DNA of 64,000 nucleotides from Megamerina dolium (taxonomy: Eukaryota > Arthropoda > Insecta > Diptera > Megamerinidae), in assembly GCA_963854835.1 (NCBI GenBank), contig OY978529.1:42528055-42592054 (forward strand), written 5' to 3'. The translations under genes were made by a program, and so were the position numbers. Positions 35,629 through 47,383 of the stretch are shown here, piece after piece; position 1 is the first letter of the stretch, and the number at the start of each line of letters is the position of its first letter. The notes under the pieces are model-generated. The model saw only the letters and a list, made by a program, of their open reading frames with translations. It was not told the origin of the DNA and made no database searches.

Positions 35629-38264
35629 ATAAAAAAAAATACTTTTTTTTTTGTCGATATAATTCGTACCGTAATCATTCACAATTACCCTCTACATACT
35701 TTTCATCAGAGCTGACCACAAGAATGTAAATTATAGCGACCGATAGAGATATCGAACCGTCTCTTAATTGTCATTATTCATTTATCGCCATACTTCTACT
35801 AAAATAATTTGAAATTAACTGAAAAAGTAACAACTAATTATGGGCTTACTTACATAAATTCGCTGATAGCTAAAAATATTCTATTAAACAACTTTGACTA
35901 ATGCTTGTATGTATTATTAAAAAGTTTGGAAAAATTAAAAATCAACGCAAATACAATATGTACATATTTTATTATTTGACATCTATCTGTCAGCCATATT
36001 AGCTACATTCCCATGCAGCATTCATACAAACCCGTATATATATTCTATGTAGATTAGCATAAATACAAGTAAACTTCCAAAAAATTAAACACAAGCAATA
36101 AGTTGGAAAATTTTTACACAATCTAAGCGCCTTCTTTTTGACATTATCTCACGCCTTGGCGTGAGACGTTGCGTTTCACAACAATATGATCGACTGCAGA
36201 CATTATTGCCATTAGAATGAGGGTCTCCTCTTTTTATCCCTTAATAAGATGATGATGACGATGACGCCGACGATGATGACGACGACGCCCACGACGATGA
36301 CGAGATCATAATCACAATAAAGATGAAGTTGATGTTGTGAACAAGATGATGACACCGACAAACGACAAAATTGAGAACAACCAATATGCCCCATAGTACA
36401 TACATACTCGTACATAGATTGTGTGTTTTGTAGTGGTAAAAAGACAATGAAAACTTTTGTTGTTAACAGTGCTGAGTAGAGTTTGAGGATTATTATTATA
36501 TGATACATACGTATGTATGTATTTGTTGTTAAAGTTCTTCAGAGCAGAACACATTGTTTGTAAAGTAGAAAAATCGTTTTGGCCTTCCGTCTGTCTATTG
36601 GGGGTTGGTTTCACACTAGCAAATAATGATAATGATTGACAAATAAATACGAAGGCAAATAAAACTCATACATATATGGATGGGACGGAGTACTGGAGGT
36701 GGGAGGTCTGCATATTGGTGACGGCTTGTGAAACTTTCTAGTGTGAGTTTAGATATGCCAAGGGTTATCAAACTCTCAAGTGTGAATCCGTTTGGTGCAA
36801 ATTGGTGTCAAAGCAAGCAACAATTCGTTTAGAAGAGGACGAAGAGCCAAAGAAAAGTATGAAAGAGAGAGAGAAAGTTGAGGGAAGATTGATTTATGTC
36901 AAGTTCAATTTTGTATTTTTTTGAATTTGAAATTTAAAGATTTTTCATATGAAATATTTACGACCTTTATTCCTTTGCTTTCAAATATTTTAAAACAAAG
37001 TAAACGCTTCGACGTTGGTGACCTTGTATTATAGGGGGGGTTTGGATGATATTTGCTCTGAGTGAATATAGTCAACCCTCACTTGTAGTGTGAAATTTAA
37101 TTTTCTTTTCGATTTCAAAATTTTATATCTCCATTTTGTACTTTTCCACTGGCTTTCGATGAGTACTATTGAATTTTACTGTGTCGCATATTAGCACAAC
37201 ATGTTAAATTATGAAATGTCTACTCTTTTATAAAATTATTAAAAAAAAAAACTGTCAAACAAATAGGTGAGCAAATATTGAAATATAAAAAAAAAAAATT
37301 CTTCGAAGAATTTTGTAAAAAAAAAAAAAAAAAATCAAACAGGTGCTGTTGACCTAATTATAGTCATTATTATACATACCCAGATATCCACCCAAACGAT
37401 TTATGTTAAACGCCCATTAATTTACAAAACCACAACATTTACTTAGCTAACCAATACTATAATATATGTACTCAGCATCATTAAACTATCATTTGTTGGA
37501 CCAACATGTCAACAACATATATTCCATTTAGAAGTGATTATAATGCTTCATATGTTTCTACTTTACATATACGAGTATGTATGTAGATACTTGAATATGT
37601 GTGATGTGTAGATGTATGATTTACCGTAGCATTTCCTATTGTCGGCCCCTTTTACTACCTTCCGGTACTCCGGTAATATTGTGTTTGCATTTTTATTAAA
37701 GCATCTTACATCTTTTATATCATCCTCTTCAATACAGTTGTTGCTAATATACTCGAATGTATGTATGTATGTATGTATGTGTAGATAGATACGTACATAG
37801 TCATACATCTTTCATTATTTACAAGTTTGTTATGTTTTTGTTTATATTCACTTTAATGAGTTGTACTACATCATATTCAGATTTGCTTATATACACACTG
37901 ATTATGATATGTATCACACCGTGTAGATGGTATTATACATACACTGTTGGCAAATACTTGCAACACTCATGACTGAGTACTACTACTATTTCACATACCA
38001 ATACAATTTCGGTAAGAGTAGAACAAATTTTCCTTGCAGTAATTTGCGGTTTGTTTATGTTATTGCATATACAAATGTATTTATATGTATATGTTTTCTG
38101 AATTTTCATTGAAACCCACTAGGAAAAATTAAATTTATAATTATTTAACATTTATATTTCATTAGGATTACAAAACTAAATTAAAACTAATTAAATAAAT
38201 TAAATTAAAATTAATAAATGGAATTCTTATCATATTTTGCAACTTATATACCCTATAATATGAA
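35629..38264. other. AT-rich non-coding stretch with simple repeats
   Basis: It contains a GAY trinucleotide run (36246-36305) that produces spurious poly-Ser frames on the minus strand, a perfect 9-bp hairpin at 36147-36166, poly-A tracts (37318-37334) and a GTAT run (37758-37780). No gene is supported. Confidence 0.6.
36147..36166. repeat. Short GC-rich hairpin
   Basis: TCTCACGCC, TT, GGCGTGAGA is a perfect 9-bp inverted repeat with a 2-base loop. It stands out in AT-rich surroundings. Its meaning is unknown. Confidence 0.7.
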
Positions 38265-39520
38265 ATATACGTTTGAAATCATATTTTTGTATGGGAGCTA
38301 GGTGTGAATTTCATTCAACTATGATTATTCTTGATGATTATTCTTTAATTGGTAATAATAATCGATTTTCAGCATAATTTCTATACGCATACCAGCTCCA
38401 AGTCCGCAAATATGCATTCAAAAACATACTTTTATATGGGAGATAGGAGAAATTTTTATGTAATTATAAAAATTGTTTATCTTATATGTTTGTTAGTTAA
38501 TATAAACTAATTTACAGTTTGCTCGATTTATATTTTCGTGCATATAATTTGGAAATATGCATTTAAAAATATATTGTTGTATGGGAAGTATACGTAGTTT
38601 TCATCTGATTATATTCATATTTTGTTTTGTGATTTCAATAGTAAAAATTATATTATATACCAAGTTTCAGTTTGTTTGACATATATTTACGTGCTCAAAG
38701 TACTTTAAAACCCTTTCAAAACATACTTTTTGTATGAGAGATAGGTATGATTTTCCTCTGAAAATATTCATTCTTTGCCACATGTATTCGTTAGTAACAA
38801 TAAACTTATATACCGACTTAGAGTTGGATCGTTTTACGTTTACATGCAAAAAGTATGCAAAAATGCATTCGAGATCATACTTTTGTATGGGAGATAGATG
38901 TGGTTTTCATTTGATTATGCTTATACTTAAACTTATCAATTTCTAAGTAAAAACTAAACTCTTGTGGAGAGTTTCAGTTCGATTGATTTATATTTACATA
39001 CGCAAAGCCTGAAAAAATGCATTCGAAATCATATTTTTCTATGGGATATATATATGGTTTTCATTTGACTATACACATACTGTGCTGAATGTTTTCGTTA
39101 GTAATAATAAATTCATTCACTGAGTTATAGTTTGATCGGTTTATATTTACATGCGAAAACAGTGAAAATATGCATTCCAAAACATATTTTTGTATGGGAG
39201 GTAGGTGTGATTCTTATTTGTTTACGCTCAATGTTTAACTTATCTCTTCATTAGTTAAAATAAACTTACTTTCTGAATTTCAGTTGAATAGGTTTATATT
39301 TACATGCGCAAAATTTCAAAATATGCATTCGAAATCATATTTTTGTATGGGAGACTGGTGTGATAGTCAAGTGATTATAATCATTCTTTGTTTTGTTGCT
39401 TTGTTTGTTAAAATAAACTCATATCCAGGCGTAGAGTTTGATTAAATTATAAGTTTGTATGCCGAAATTTAGAAAAGGACCTTCAGAAGCATGTCTTTGC
39501 GTGGAAGTTAGGTGCGATTT
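38265..39520 (-). repeat. Tandem array, roughly 153-bp unit, about nine copies, minus orientation
   Basis: An ATGGGAG-type anchor recurs at 38291, 38437, 38581, 38734, 38887, 39041, 39194, 39347 and 39501, so six of the eight spacings are 153-154 bp. Each unit holds 'gcattcgaaatcatattttt', 'gtatgggaggtaggtgtgat', 'tttcatttgattat' and 'cgatttatatttacatgcg'. Read on the minus strand this gives CCTACCTCCCATACAAAA, the same box as the arrays at 47384-48990 and 22480-23120. No coding frame runs through. Confidence 0.88.
38846..38859 (-). promoter_or_regulatory. Su(Hw)-like insulator word inside the array
   Basis: On the minus strand the word is TGCATACTTTTTGC, which resembles the Su(Hw) consensus as I remember it more closely than the other sites in the window. 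It occurs in only one unit of the array. Confidence 0.35.
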
Positions 39521-40957
39521 TCATTTTATTGTTCGTATTATAAATCATATCAATTCATTAGAAGACAATTTTTATGAATCTAGTGTTGAAAACTTAGATT
39601 TGAAAACGACTTGAGTAAATATTTTGTGCCCTTGGGTTCATAGAGACCGGTCTGCAAGTTCCAATCAATTGTGAGTGAGGTAAAGGTATGCTGAAGTGAA
39701 GTAGTATCTCCTTACATGATTGCTAGGAATGAATAAATATTAAGAATATATGGTTTCAATCTACTGAGTCAAGTATATTACCAGTATTTCCAAGAGGGAT
39801 TATTGTTGGCATTTACATATCTATATTCAAGTCAACATATATATTCATACATTTCTTTAATGGTCTTTTCTTTTCTTTTTTCTGTATGTGTTTGTTTATA
39901 TTATAATGCTTGCTTGCTTATTATTGCATTCATTTGAAATATGAAAAAGTATGTACTCGTAGATTGCCTGCGTCCCCTGTATATGTACGGTATGATGATG
40001 AAGTGCGTGAATAAATGAATTTATTAGTCTGTTTAGTGAAATTTGTAGCCTTAATAAAAGCACGACCGACGGCAGAATACGAGTATGATTCATTCCTTTG
40101 ATTATTTTCCTTCATAGTGTTTATTAACATAATAATTCTGCATAATGTTAATATAAAATTTGAGCTTTTGTTTGTTTTAAAACACTTTTATATATCGGGA
40201 CGCTCAAATAAATCAGTTAAATTTATAATTCTTTCCTATCTACAAGTACAAGTTAGACAAGCTACAAGTATAAATCTCATATTTAAATTACTCATACGCA
40301 TCGTATATACTGGTTGCATAAAGATTTTATTGCTTTTATTATGAATATCGTAATAAAAGTATCCATTTTAAATGCGAATAAAGGCAATTTTTGGACAACT
40401 AGTAAATTCTCAAAATTTTATATGTATTTTGTGTAAGGCTGTGTGAAGGCCAAGAGCTAAATAATGACGCATGCATATTGAAATTTTGTGGTTTTGCTAA
40501 GAGCACATATTTATGTGTGCTATATGAGTTGAGAAATTTAAATGATATTAAAATTAGAAGATGATGTGGCTTCACTCTAATGGCTTATCACCCTTAAGCC
40601 TGAACTTAAACCCACAAAGACTTATTCATCTAATGAACTACAAGGGATGTATTTGTGTAAGGATATTCAGAGAAGGTATTTGTATTGACACAGTCTCACA
40701 GTTCACTAATTATTAGCTTACCATTCGTATTGAGTCATTATATTTTAGCTGGTCAATTTCCTATTCTCTTATTTGGTCTCCCCTTTCTTTGCCTATATTC
40801 AAACAATAAGTCTGTAAGTGTGTGTGTGTGTGTGTGTGTATGCATTGTATTGTTTATTTATTTCATAGCTTCTTTTGTCTGTCAATACAATACAATACTA
40901 GTTCATTATAAATGTATGAGACACCATATATATAGTACCAGTACCAGTATGATGCTA

Positions 40958-40989
<32 letters not shown>

Positions 40990-41644
40990 CTATGGTAGTC
41001 ACAGTAGGTAGAAATAGTGATGATGACCAGCAATAAACACCACCCTCATATATGCTCACAATACTATCATTGGTTAGCCACAATTTTCTCCCGTTATTCG
41101 TGTAAGGTTGTCATTTTTGATATCCTTTCGATATTACATTGCACAAATACTATTCTGGGCATCATTTTGAAATTTACACTGTACAAATAAAGGTTTCGAT
41201 GAGCTATGCTGCAACTAAGACTAGAGAATTGTTAAGACGAAGAGTAATGTATTTTGTATTTGCTGTTAATAATAAATTATCAATACACGTACGGAATGGG
41301 CTCTTGCAAAATACAAATAACAGAAATCTAGAAGCTTCTATTAGATTAAAGGGCATTTATTTGTTTATTGTCGCATGCTAATATGTCGTATGTTTTGTAT
41401 TTACAGTTCAAATGCAGTCGTATTTCGGACTAGAACATTTCATATGTACATTTAATATTCTCCCAGAATTTTCCATGGACATGTCATAGTGCATCCCCAC
41501 TCATATATCTATACTCGCACACATATATGTTACTTAAATGCATACATCTGTCCTTGCATAGATTTCATGATTGTCAAAAAGTTGCAAATAAATCATAAAT
41601 CAACCAGAATAACACCAAGAACATCATTATCTACTACTTGCTTA
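39521..41644. other. AT-rich non-coding stretch
   Basis: It contains (GT)n runs at about 40818-40838 and 40960-40988, and CAATA repeats near 40883. No gene or transposase was recognised; the frames at 40685-41011 and 41139-41381 are unsupported. Confidence 0.55.
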
Positions 41645-41758
41645 TACATGGTGGCTAATGAAAGCTGTTACCAAAAAAAATGTTATAACTTTTTTCCTAT
41701 GTAACATATCTGTTTCAGTTTTACTTTATTAAATAGATTCATCTTTAAATTTAACAAA

Positions 41759-42249
41759 AATGGAAGATTAGGATATTGAAACAAGAATTTGGATTTTGCG
41801 CCGCTGTCATGCATTGGAGTCCGTAGTTTACGTCCGAAGAGAATATAGGCGCACGTTTGACGGCACTCCTCCTAGCAGATGGACTATAATGAGGCTCGTG
41901 AATAATTTTGTCGAGTGTGGAACAATCGCAACAAGACTTTCTCATCGCGAACCCTCAGTTTGGACGTAGAAAAGAATTGCTGCTGTAGCTGTTGTCATAC
42001 AAGCCAATCTTACAGTTTCGACAAGGAGCTCATCTGCTCAAATTAATATCTGCAGATGATTTTGTATAAACATTTAAACTTATTCCCATATAAAATTCAA
42101 CTAACAAGCCAACTGAATACAGCAGACCCTCCAATTTGCTTGGAATTTTGCCAGAAGTCCCTCCAAAATGGCAGAAGAGCACGAAAACATCTTGTACTGG
42201 ATTTTTATGGCCCATTTTAATTTGAACGGCAATGTTAGATAGTTAAATG
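41759..42249 (+). pseudogene. Tc1/mariner-type transposase, 5' half
   Basis: After an ATG at 41760 and an early stop, the remnant reads YVRREYRRTFDGTPPSRWTI, MRLVNNFVECGTIATRLSHR, STRSSSAQINIC, then LNLFPYKIQLT and FNLNGNV. These are the two helix-turn-helix regions, the linker, and the stretch just after the first catalytic Asp of this transposase type. The first Asp itself (normally SDEAHFNLNG) is not readable; the sequence there reads FMAHFNLNG. The frame breaks at least three times before the SINE. Confidence 0.8.
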
Positions 42250-42637
42250 GGTGCCGTAGCTCAGTGGTTAGTGCGTTGGCCTTCTGATTTGTTGGTCGTG
42301 GGTTCAATCCCCAGCTATAGCATAACAAAATTTAATATCGAAAAGATTTTTCTTTCGAACGGTACCAACCTGCCGACAGGAATTGGAAATTTTTCCGGCA
42401 GTAACAATTTGCCAAAAATGCTTCTTAAAAAAGTGCTCTGTGACAAAACTAAGTTAAAGTGATGTCACAGCGGTTCCGCCGTTCAGAATCGTCAAATATA
42501 AGTAGGTCCATTCTAATGCTGTCCAGATTTAACACGCACAACAGTATTGGAAAAAAGTTGGGTGGTATCACAATGGGCCTTTCTGGCCTAAATGTGTCCT
42601 CTCAGAGAGAGGGCAACCACATAGCCTAACCTAACCC
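42250..42637 (+). repeat. tRNA-derived SINE, copy 6, full length
   Basis: This is the most complete copy. The head reads GTGCCGTAGCTCAGTGGTTA, with an A box (TAGCTCAGTGG, 42257-42267). Next is GTTGGCCTTCTGAT around an Arg-like TCT anticodon position, then a B box (GGTTCAATCC, 42301-42310). The body, which is not tRNA-related, runs from about 42320 and contains 'cgaacggtacc', 'gtgatgtcac' and 'ataagtaggtcc'. The tail is CATAGCCTAACCTAACCC. SINEs of this kind are transcribed by RNA polymerase III from the two boxes and moved by a partner LINE. It splits the transposase of the element around it. Confidence 0.88.
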
Positions 42638-43110
42638 ACAGATACTCCATGAGACGGAATTACACCCACTTCGCGTCACAGTGTGTTGTGCAGTTTCGAA
42701 GAAAATGGCGTTAAAGTTGCGGTCAATTGAGACCGTTACTTAAAGATGTTGAAAGAGTTTTCCTTTCGAGAACTACGCCGAAAAAATTTCAACAAGATGA
42801 TGCAACTGCTCACATAGCCAGACGAAAATTCCCCAATAAGCTGATTTCAAGAAACTCCACTTTCCGTTGGCCCCCCGAAGTCTCCTAACGTTACTCCAGC
42901 TGATTTTTTCTTGTGGGGATGTTGCAAACAGGAAATTTACAAAACCAAACCAACAAATTTGAATGATTTGAAACAATCCATTCGAATGATAATTGAGGCA
43001 ATTCCTGCTACAACCCTTCAGGCAGTAATGAATAACTTTTTGATAAGATGTCGCACAGGCGTCACTGAACGTGAAGGCCATTTAAACCGTATGCATAATA
43101 AAAATTTATT
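42638..43110 (+). pseudogene. Tc1/mariner-type transposase, 3' half
   Basis: The remnant continues with TELHPLRVTVCCAVSKKMAL, then FQQDDATAHIARRKF with the second catalytic Asp, RWPPRSPNVTPADFFLWG with the third, and a C-terminal NLNDLKQSIRMIIEAIPATT. There are frameshifts near 42665 and 42760. Only 34 residues separate the last two Asp; an in-frame deletion after IARR probably removed several, because relatives have about 41 there. Confidence 0.82.
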
Positions 43111-43150
43111 TGAGTTTTTTAATGTAGCAATATTCATCAGTCACCCTGTA

Positions 43151-43786
43151 TTTTGTACTTGCAATATGAAATCATTAGATATGTTCAGGTTTTTTTTTTT
43201 TTTGCCATTATGCTCTTTCCCTAAAAATCACCCTAAAAATGTGTAGTCCATAAATTTTAATTTGTACCACAAAATGAGTGCTCATCACGTCACGTGTCAA
43301 CTAATGACCTCTGACAATTTGCTATTTCTAATCATTTTGTGGGATTACTTGATTCTAAAATCTTGTAATTTTCACTTAAGTAAATTGTATGAATTTTGGG
43401 GTCATGTCTTGTCCATAAATGTTAATTTTTAATGATCTGAGCGGAGCTAGCTGAGTTGAGATGGGCTGAGTATCGAATACACCGCTGTATGGAGCTTAAA
43501 CTTTCGTAGTTTCGGTGTTATATTTATGCAATAATATAGCGAATTTGTTGTTGTTGATGAAATGAAAAATCTTACGGAAGATAAAAGACAATTGGAATGC
43601 TAGGTTTGATTTGACAAACGGCAAAATTGTCACTCTATTAAATCAATAGGTAGTCACTCTTCAGCAACATTATAATTAATTGAAACAAAGCCATATTAGA
43701 AGCCACATACTATTAAGTTCTAAAGCCAACCTGCTAATGATGGTGATACATATTTAAAAAAAAAAAGCCCAACTTATCTACAGCAT
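43151..43786. other. Non-coding stretch
   Basis: No gene or repeat was recognised in this interval. Confidence 0.5.
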
Positions 43787-44364
43787 AAATGGCGCTTATT
43801 TTCTGCATCAGCACACAACTTATATGCACGTTTTAAGCTAAGCATATCTTATTCAAATATTCGATTATTCGTCGGACCATTATATATTCATCTGTGTGTG
43901 AGTGTCTGTGAATAAGGACATGACTTGACTTACCGATAAACAGGTCATAGACACTGTATGTTGCAGATGTTACAAAAGAAATGCTTATTTCGAGATACTA
44001 TTTATATAAATCGAAGATTATTGCGCGAAAGAGAGAGATATAGAGATGGAGTATAGTGAATGAAAAACAAATGTTATGTCGCATTAACTTTTATTACTTG
44101 CACGTCACGTCAGATATATGTAGTATGTAGCAATGTAGTTTTAATATTTTGATACTTTTGATTTTACCATATGGCACTCGTATCTGTATATCATTTAAAA
44201 TTTAAATAAAATTTTTAATAAAAATCTAATAGGTAACAGCAAGGCTGTTATAAGGCTGCTGATTTAAGAAAGTGTTCCAAATTAAAATTTTTTCAGATAC
44301 AGTTTTAAAGCTAACCGATGTCGTTTTCAATTTCCATTTTTATTTTACAAATATCTTAAACAGT

Positions 44365-45345
44365 TTATTTTTGACAATTTTTCAAAGTCAATGTTGAGCT
44401 CCATTTATATTTATGGAACACGACTTCATTCAGCTGGCTTCGTATTAGCTCATCTTTTCAATGCAGTTTTCCAAGACCTTTGTGACGGTTTCTGGCTATA
44501 TCTCACAAATGGCTTGTTCGCTATTCGTTAAAGCATTGTTCACAAATTATCGGTTCTTCACGGCACCCCATAAGAAAAAAGTCCAGCGCCGTAAAACTGC
44601 CGATTCGAGATGGCCAAGTGACATCACGTAGACGGCTGATAACACGATTACCGAATTTAGTGCGTAAAAGATCGATTGTGCAATGGGCTGCATGGCATGG
44701 CGCGCCATCTTGCTGAAACAAAGGGTCGTGCAAGTTCATGTCTTCAATTTTCGGCAACAATCGTTTCTCATGCCTCTCTAGTGCTCACCATTGACCGAAA
44801 AGGTATTTCAAGCAGCATTTCAAAAAAAAAAAAAAAAAATGGGCCTATGCCAATGCCATCTCTCCAAAATCCACATCAAACTGTCACTCTCTGAGGATGC
44901 ATTGGCTTCTCGACGATCATGTAGGGGTTTTCCGATCACAAGATGCGGCAATTTTGCTTGTAATCAGCCGAGATGAAAATCCGCTTTATCAGAAAAGATT
45001 TGGAGCTACTCTAAGGCTCAAACTGAGAAGGGATAACGAAAAGTATGGTCGCCAGCTTTCAATGGCTGAAGCAATTGGACCTTGTAAGCGAATAATGCGA
45101 GGTTTTTATGCAAAAGTCACATTAAGCTGGTGCGTGAAATGTTGAGGTCGATTGCGAGTCGATGTTCCAGAGCTGAGTCGCACACTCTCGCTTACGGTGG
45201 CTACATTCTAGTCGGTGCGCACCGTACGACGACAGGGACCATAAGTGTGCCAGTCTCATGAACTTTTTGCATACACTTGCATAAAGTAGGTGGAATGAGT
45301 GCCTCATTTCGGCCAAAACTTATTTTCAATAAACGCACTGTTTGG
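44365..45345 (-). pseudogene. DD41D (rosa-like) transposase, nearly full length but broken
   Basis: On the minus strand the fragments in order are a helix-turn-helix scrap (IPPTLCKCMQKVHETGTLM), LLHKNLALFAYKVQLLQPLK, FSDKADFHLG with the first catalytic Asp, ENPYMIVEKPMHPQRVTV, DPLFQQDGAPCHAAHCTIDL with the second, TWPSRIGSFTALDFFLMG with the third, and a C-terminal KVLENCIEKM and LNEVVFH before TAA at 44365. Forty-one residues separate the last two Asp (DD41D). Many frameshifts are present, including a poly-A run at 44822-44839. Confidence 0.85.
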
Positions 45346-45356
45346 GCTATATATCA

Positions 45357-45678
45357 TTAGGTTAGGTTAGGTTATGTGGCTGCGCTCTCTCTGAGGCCCT
45401 CTCTCTATAAACTATCATCTTAGGGGAAAAAAATTAATATGTGGCACTTATAAGGCCTGAAGGGCTCTTTGGCCGATCTTCTCTTCCATTACTGTTGTGC
45501 GTGTTGAATTTTGAACAGTATTAGAAGGGACCTACTTATTTTAGCCGGTTCCTAACAGCACATCTCTTGCGACATCACTTTTTCTGAGATTTGTCACAGA
45601 ATTCTTTTAGAAAACCAAGGATTGAACCCGCAACCTACAGATCAGAAGACCAACACACTAACCACTGAGCTGCGGCAC
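45357..45678 (-). repeat. tRNA-derived SINE, copy 7, with head and long tail
   Basis: The head, reversed, reads GTGCCGCAGCTCAGTGGTTA, with an A box (45662-45672) and a B box GGTTCAATCC (45619-45628). Part of the body after the head is deleted. The tail carries both endings seen in other copies: 'aagtgccacatatta' first, then 'agccacataacctaacctaa' out to 45357. This suggests the CCTAA-ended form is the longer version. Confidence 0.85.
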
Positions 45679-46190
45679 TCTTTGGAAATAAGTTTGTATT
45701 ATTTCCCAATGTTGTTCAAGCGTACAGCGATCCATTTCATTTCGCCGAGATATGATACTGACTTTCTGTCAGGATTTCCACTGGGAAAAGAGCTGCCACT
45801 ATAAAAATAAATTATTATTAAAAAAAGGAACACTAAATGCTGCACCCTGTAGGCATACATAATTAAAGAAGTCTTCACAAAACCATTGTGATCCATTAAG
45901 TTCCACAAACTGATTATTTTAAATTGTTCTCAATCATTTTGCTAAACATTTCACAGAAAAGCTGATAGGAATAACAAATAGGAAACATTTCTACAGTAAT
46001 TGTAGTTGTATGAATGGGGTTTTTGTAGTTTTTCATCGAGGGGAAATTTTCTAAGGATTAGCTTGTATGATTTCAAAATTAGTTTCTCCCTTATTGTCGT
46101 TCATATGGAAAACACAAAAAATTTGCCAACGACAGATAAAAGTTTAGCAAATCGATAATGAAACTTTCTTATGTGATGACATGTTTATCT

Positions 46191-47383
46191 AATTACTTGA
46201 ACAAATAAATATATATATTTATATATACATATAGTTTGTTTGTAAATAAATCGAGGGTAGATATTCTAAATTACAAAACGATAGTTTTCATACAAATATA
46301 TTCGTATAAAGTTAATACTTTCAATAGAATATTTCAATCTGTGATCTGATACAGTCTCCATACAATCAACAACAAAGTGCGAGTACGGGCAAAACGAATA
46401 ATATTATATTGAAAGAGTAAAAGAAAAAAAAAATAATAAGAAAATCTCGTGACAATGAACTTTTTGCAATTGCTAAATGTAATAAATTTAGTCCAAGCAC
46501 GTACCTTTAACCAAACAAAAATTCATTCCCATTTCTTTGCCATGCGAATACAAACAACCCAAACCCAAACCCCAATCATCAACCAACATTACAGCCACCC
46601 TTTGCAGGCAGCTGGCAGCTTTCAATGTAATCTCTTACGCTTTTTAATATTTTCACATCGTACAAGTAGCATCCACGTGCGTTAATAGTATTGTACGAGT
46701 ACGATATAAGGCAACGACTGTAACATTATTCTCAAATTGGCAACTTTGTAAGAATTCTAGAGATGCGCATGGAAGGAGATGAATGGATGCCATCCAAGAC
46801 AAATTAGGAAGAGAAACAAAATATTATCCACTATTTACTACATACGAGTACATAGCTAAGAAAGAAAAAAAGTTGTGGCGAAATTTTTAAAGCAATATCG
46901 CAAAAGAAATGTAGCATAAGGAACAAGAGGCAAGGAGGTCTATGAGATGAGAAATGTAATTTTGTAAGAAATATACATATAACTTAGCGATAAGAAAGAA
47001 AAAAAAAACGACATTTTAAAAACCACCCAAAAGTTTTAAAACAACTTCAGTTTGTTTGAATAATGTATACACTTTGCATTGCTAATCAAACCACAAAAAG
47101 TGAAAGGATATTGAAGCTTAATTTCGGTAGATATGTATATACTTACATATAAAATAAAGAAAAAATGTAGAACATAAAATTTTTGAAATATAAAAAGAGC
47201 TATTTGTAATCATATATTTCCTTTTTTTTTTTTAACTTGGCATTTTTTCTCCTAATGTCAATAAAGCCTTTTCATCAAGACAAAATGTATAATATTGATT
47301 AGAATCAACATCCGAACTCGCTGAAAATTGATATACAGCATTATTTTTACCAATGCGTTGATTAGTTCATCAATGAGCGATAT
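46191..47383. other. AT-rich non-coding stretch
   Basis: Nothing gene-like. A C-rich patch near 46540-46600 gives a 78-codon frame with no other support. Confidence 0.5.

Larger units (their letters stand above)
41647..43148 (+). mobile_element. Tc1/mariner-type element interrupted by a SINE
   Basis: The left end, CATGGTGGCTAATGAAAGCT, and the right end reversed, CAGGGTGACTGATGAATATT, are inverted terminal repeats. TA lies on both sides (41645-41646 and 43149-43150). Removing the SINE at 42250-42637 leaves about 1.1 kb with one transposase in two halves, 41759-42249 and 42638-43110. The host element was therefore already in place when the SINE arrived. Confidence 0.85.
43787..46190 (+). repeat. 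Dispersed duplication, copy 2, with later insertions
   Basis: Blocks at 43795-43845, 43914-43975 and about 45925-46190 match 15779-16560 in order and orientation. Between the second and third block lie a DD41D transposon relic (44365-45345) and a SINE (45357-45678), together about 1.3 kb, which explains most of the size difference. The middle block shares ACTTGACTTACCGATAAA and AGGTCATAGACAC with copy 1. Confidence 0.55.

Noticed and set aside
36212..36508. Poly-Ser and Val-rich frames
   Set aside because: They are translations of the GAY trinucleotide repeat at 36246-36305.
38265..39520. CRISPR-like array
   Set aside because: The regular spacing is that of a drifting 153-bp satellite unit. 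There are no short constant repeats with unique spacers, and the DNA is animal-like.
42250..42322. A genuine tRNA gene
   Set aside because: The A and B boxes and an Arg-like anticodon region are present, but the anticodon loop is too long and the same head is fused to a constant unrelated body in several copies, which identifies a SINE.
45357..45380. Telomeric TTAGG repeats
   Set aside because: Only about three units, and they are joined to a SINE 3' end that recurs at 42637.
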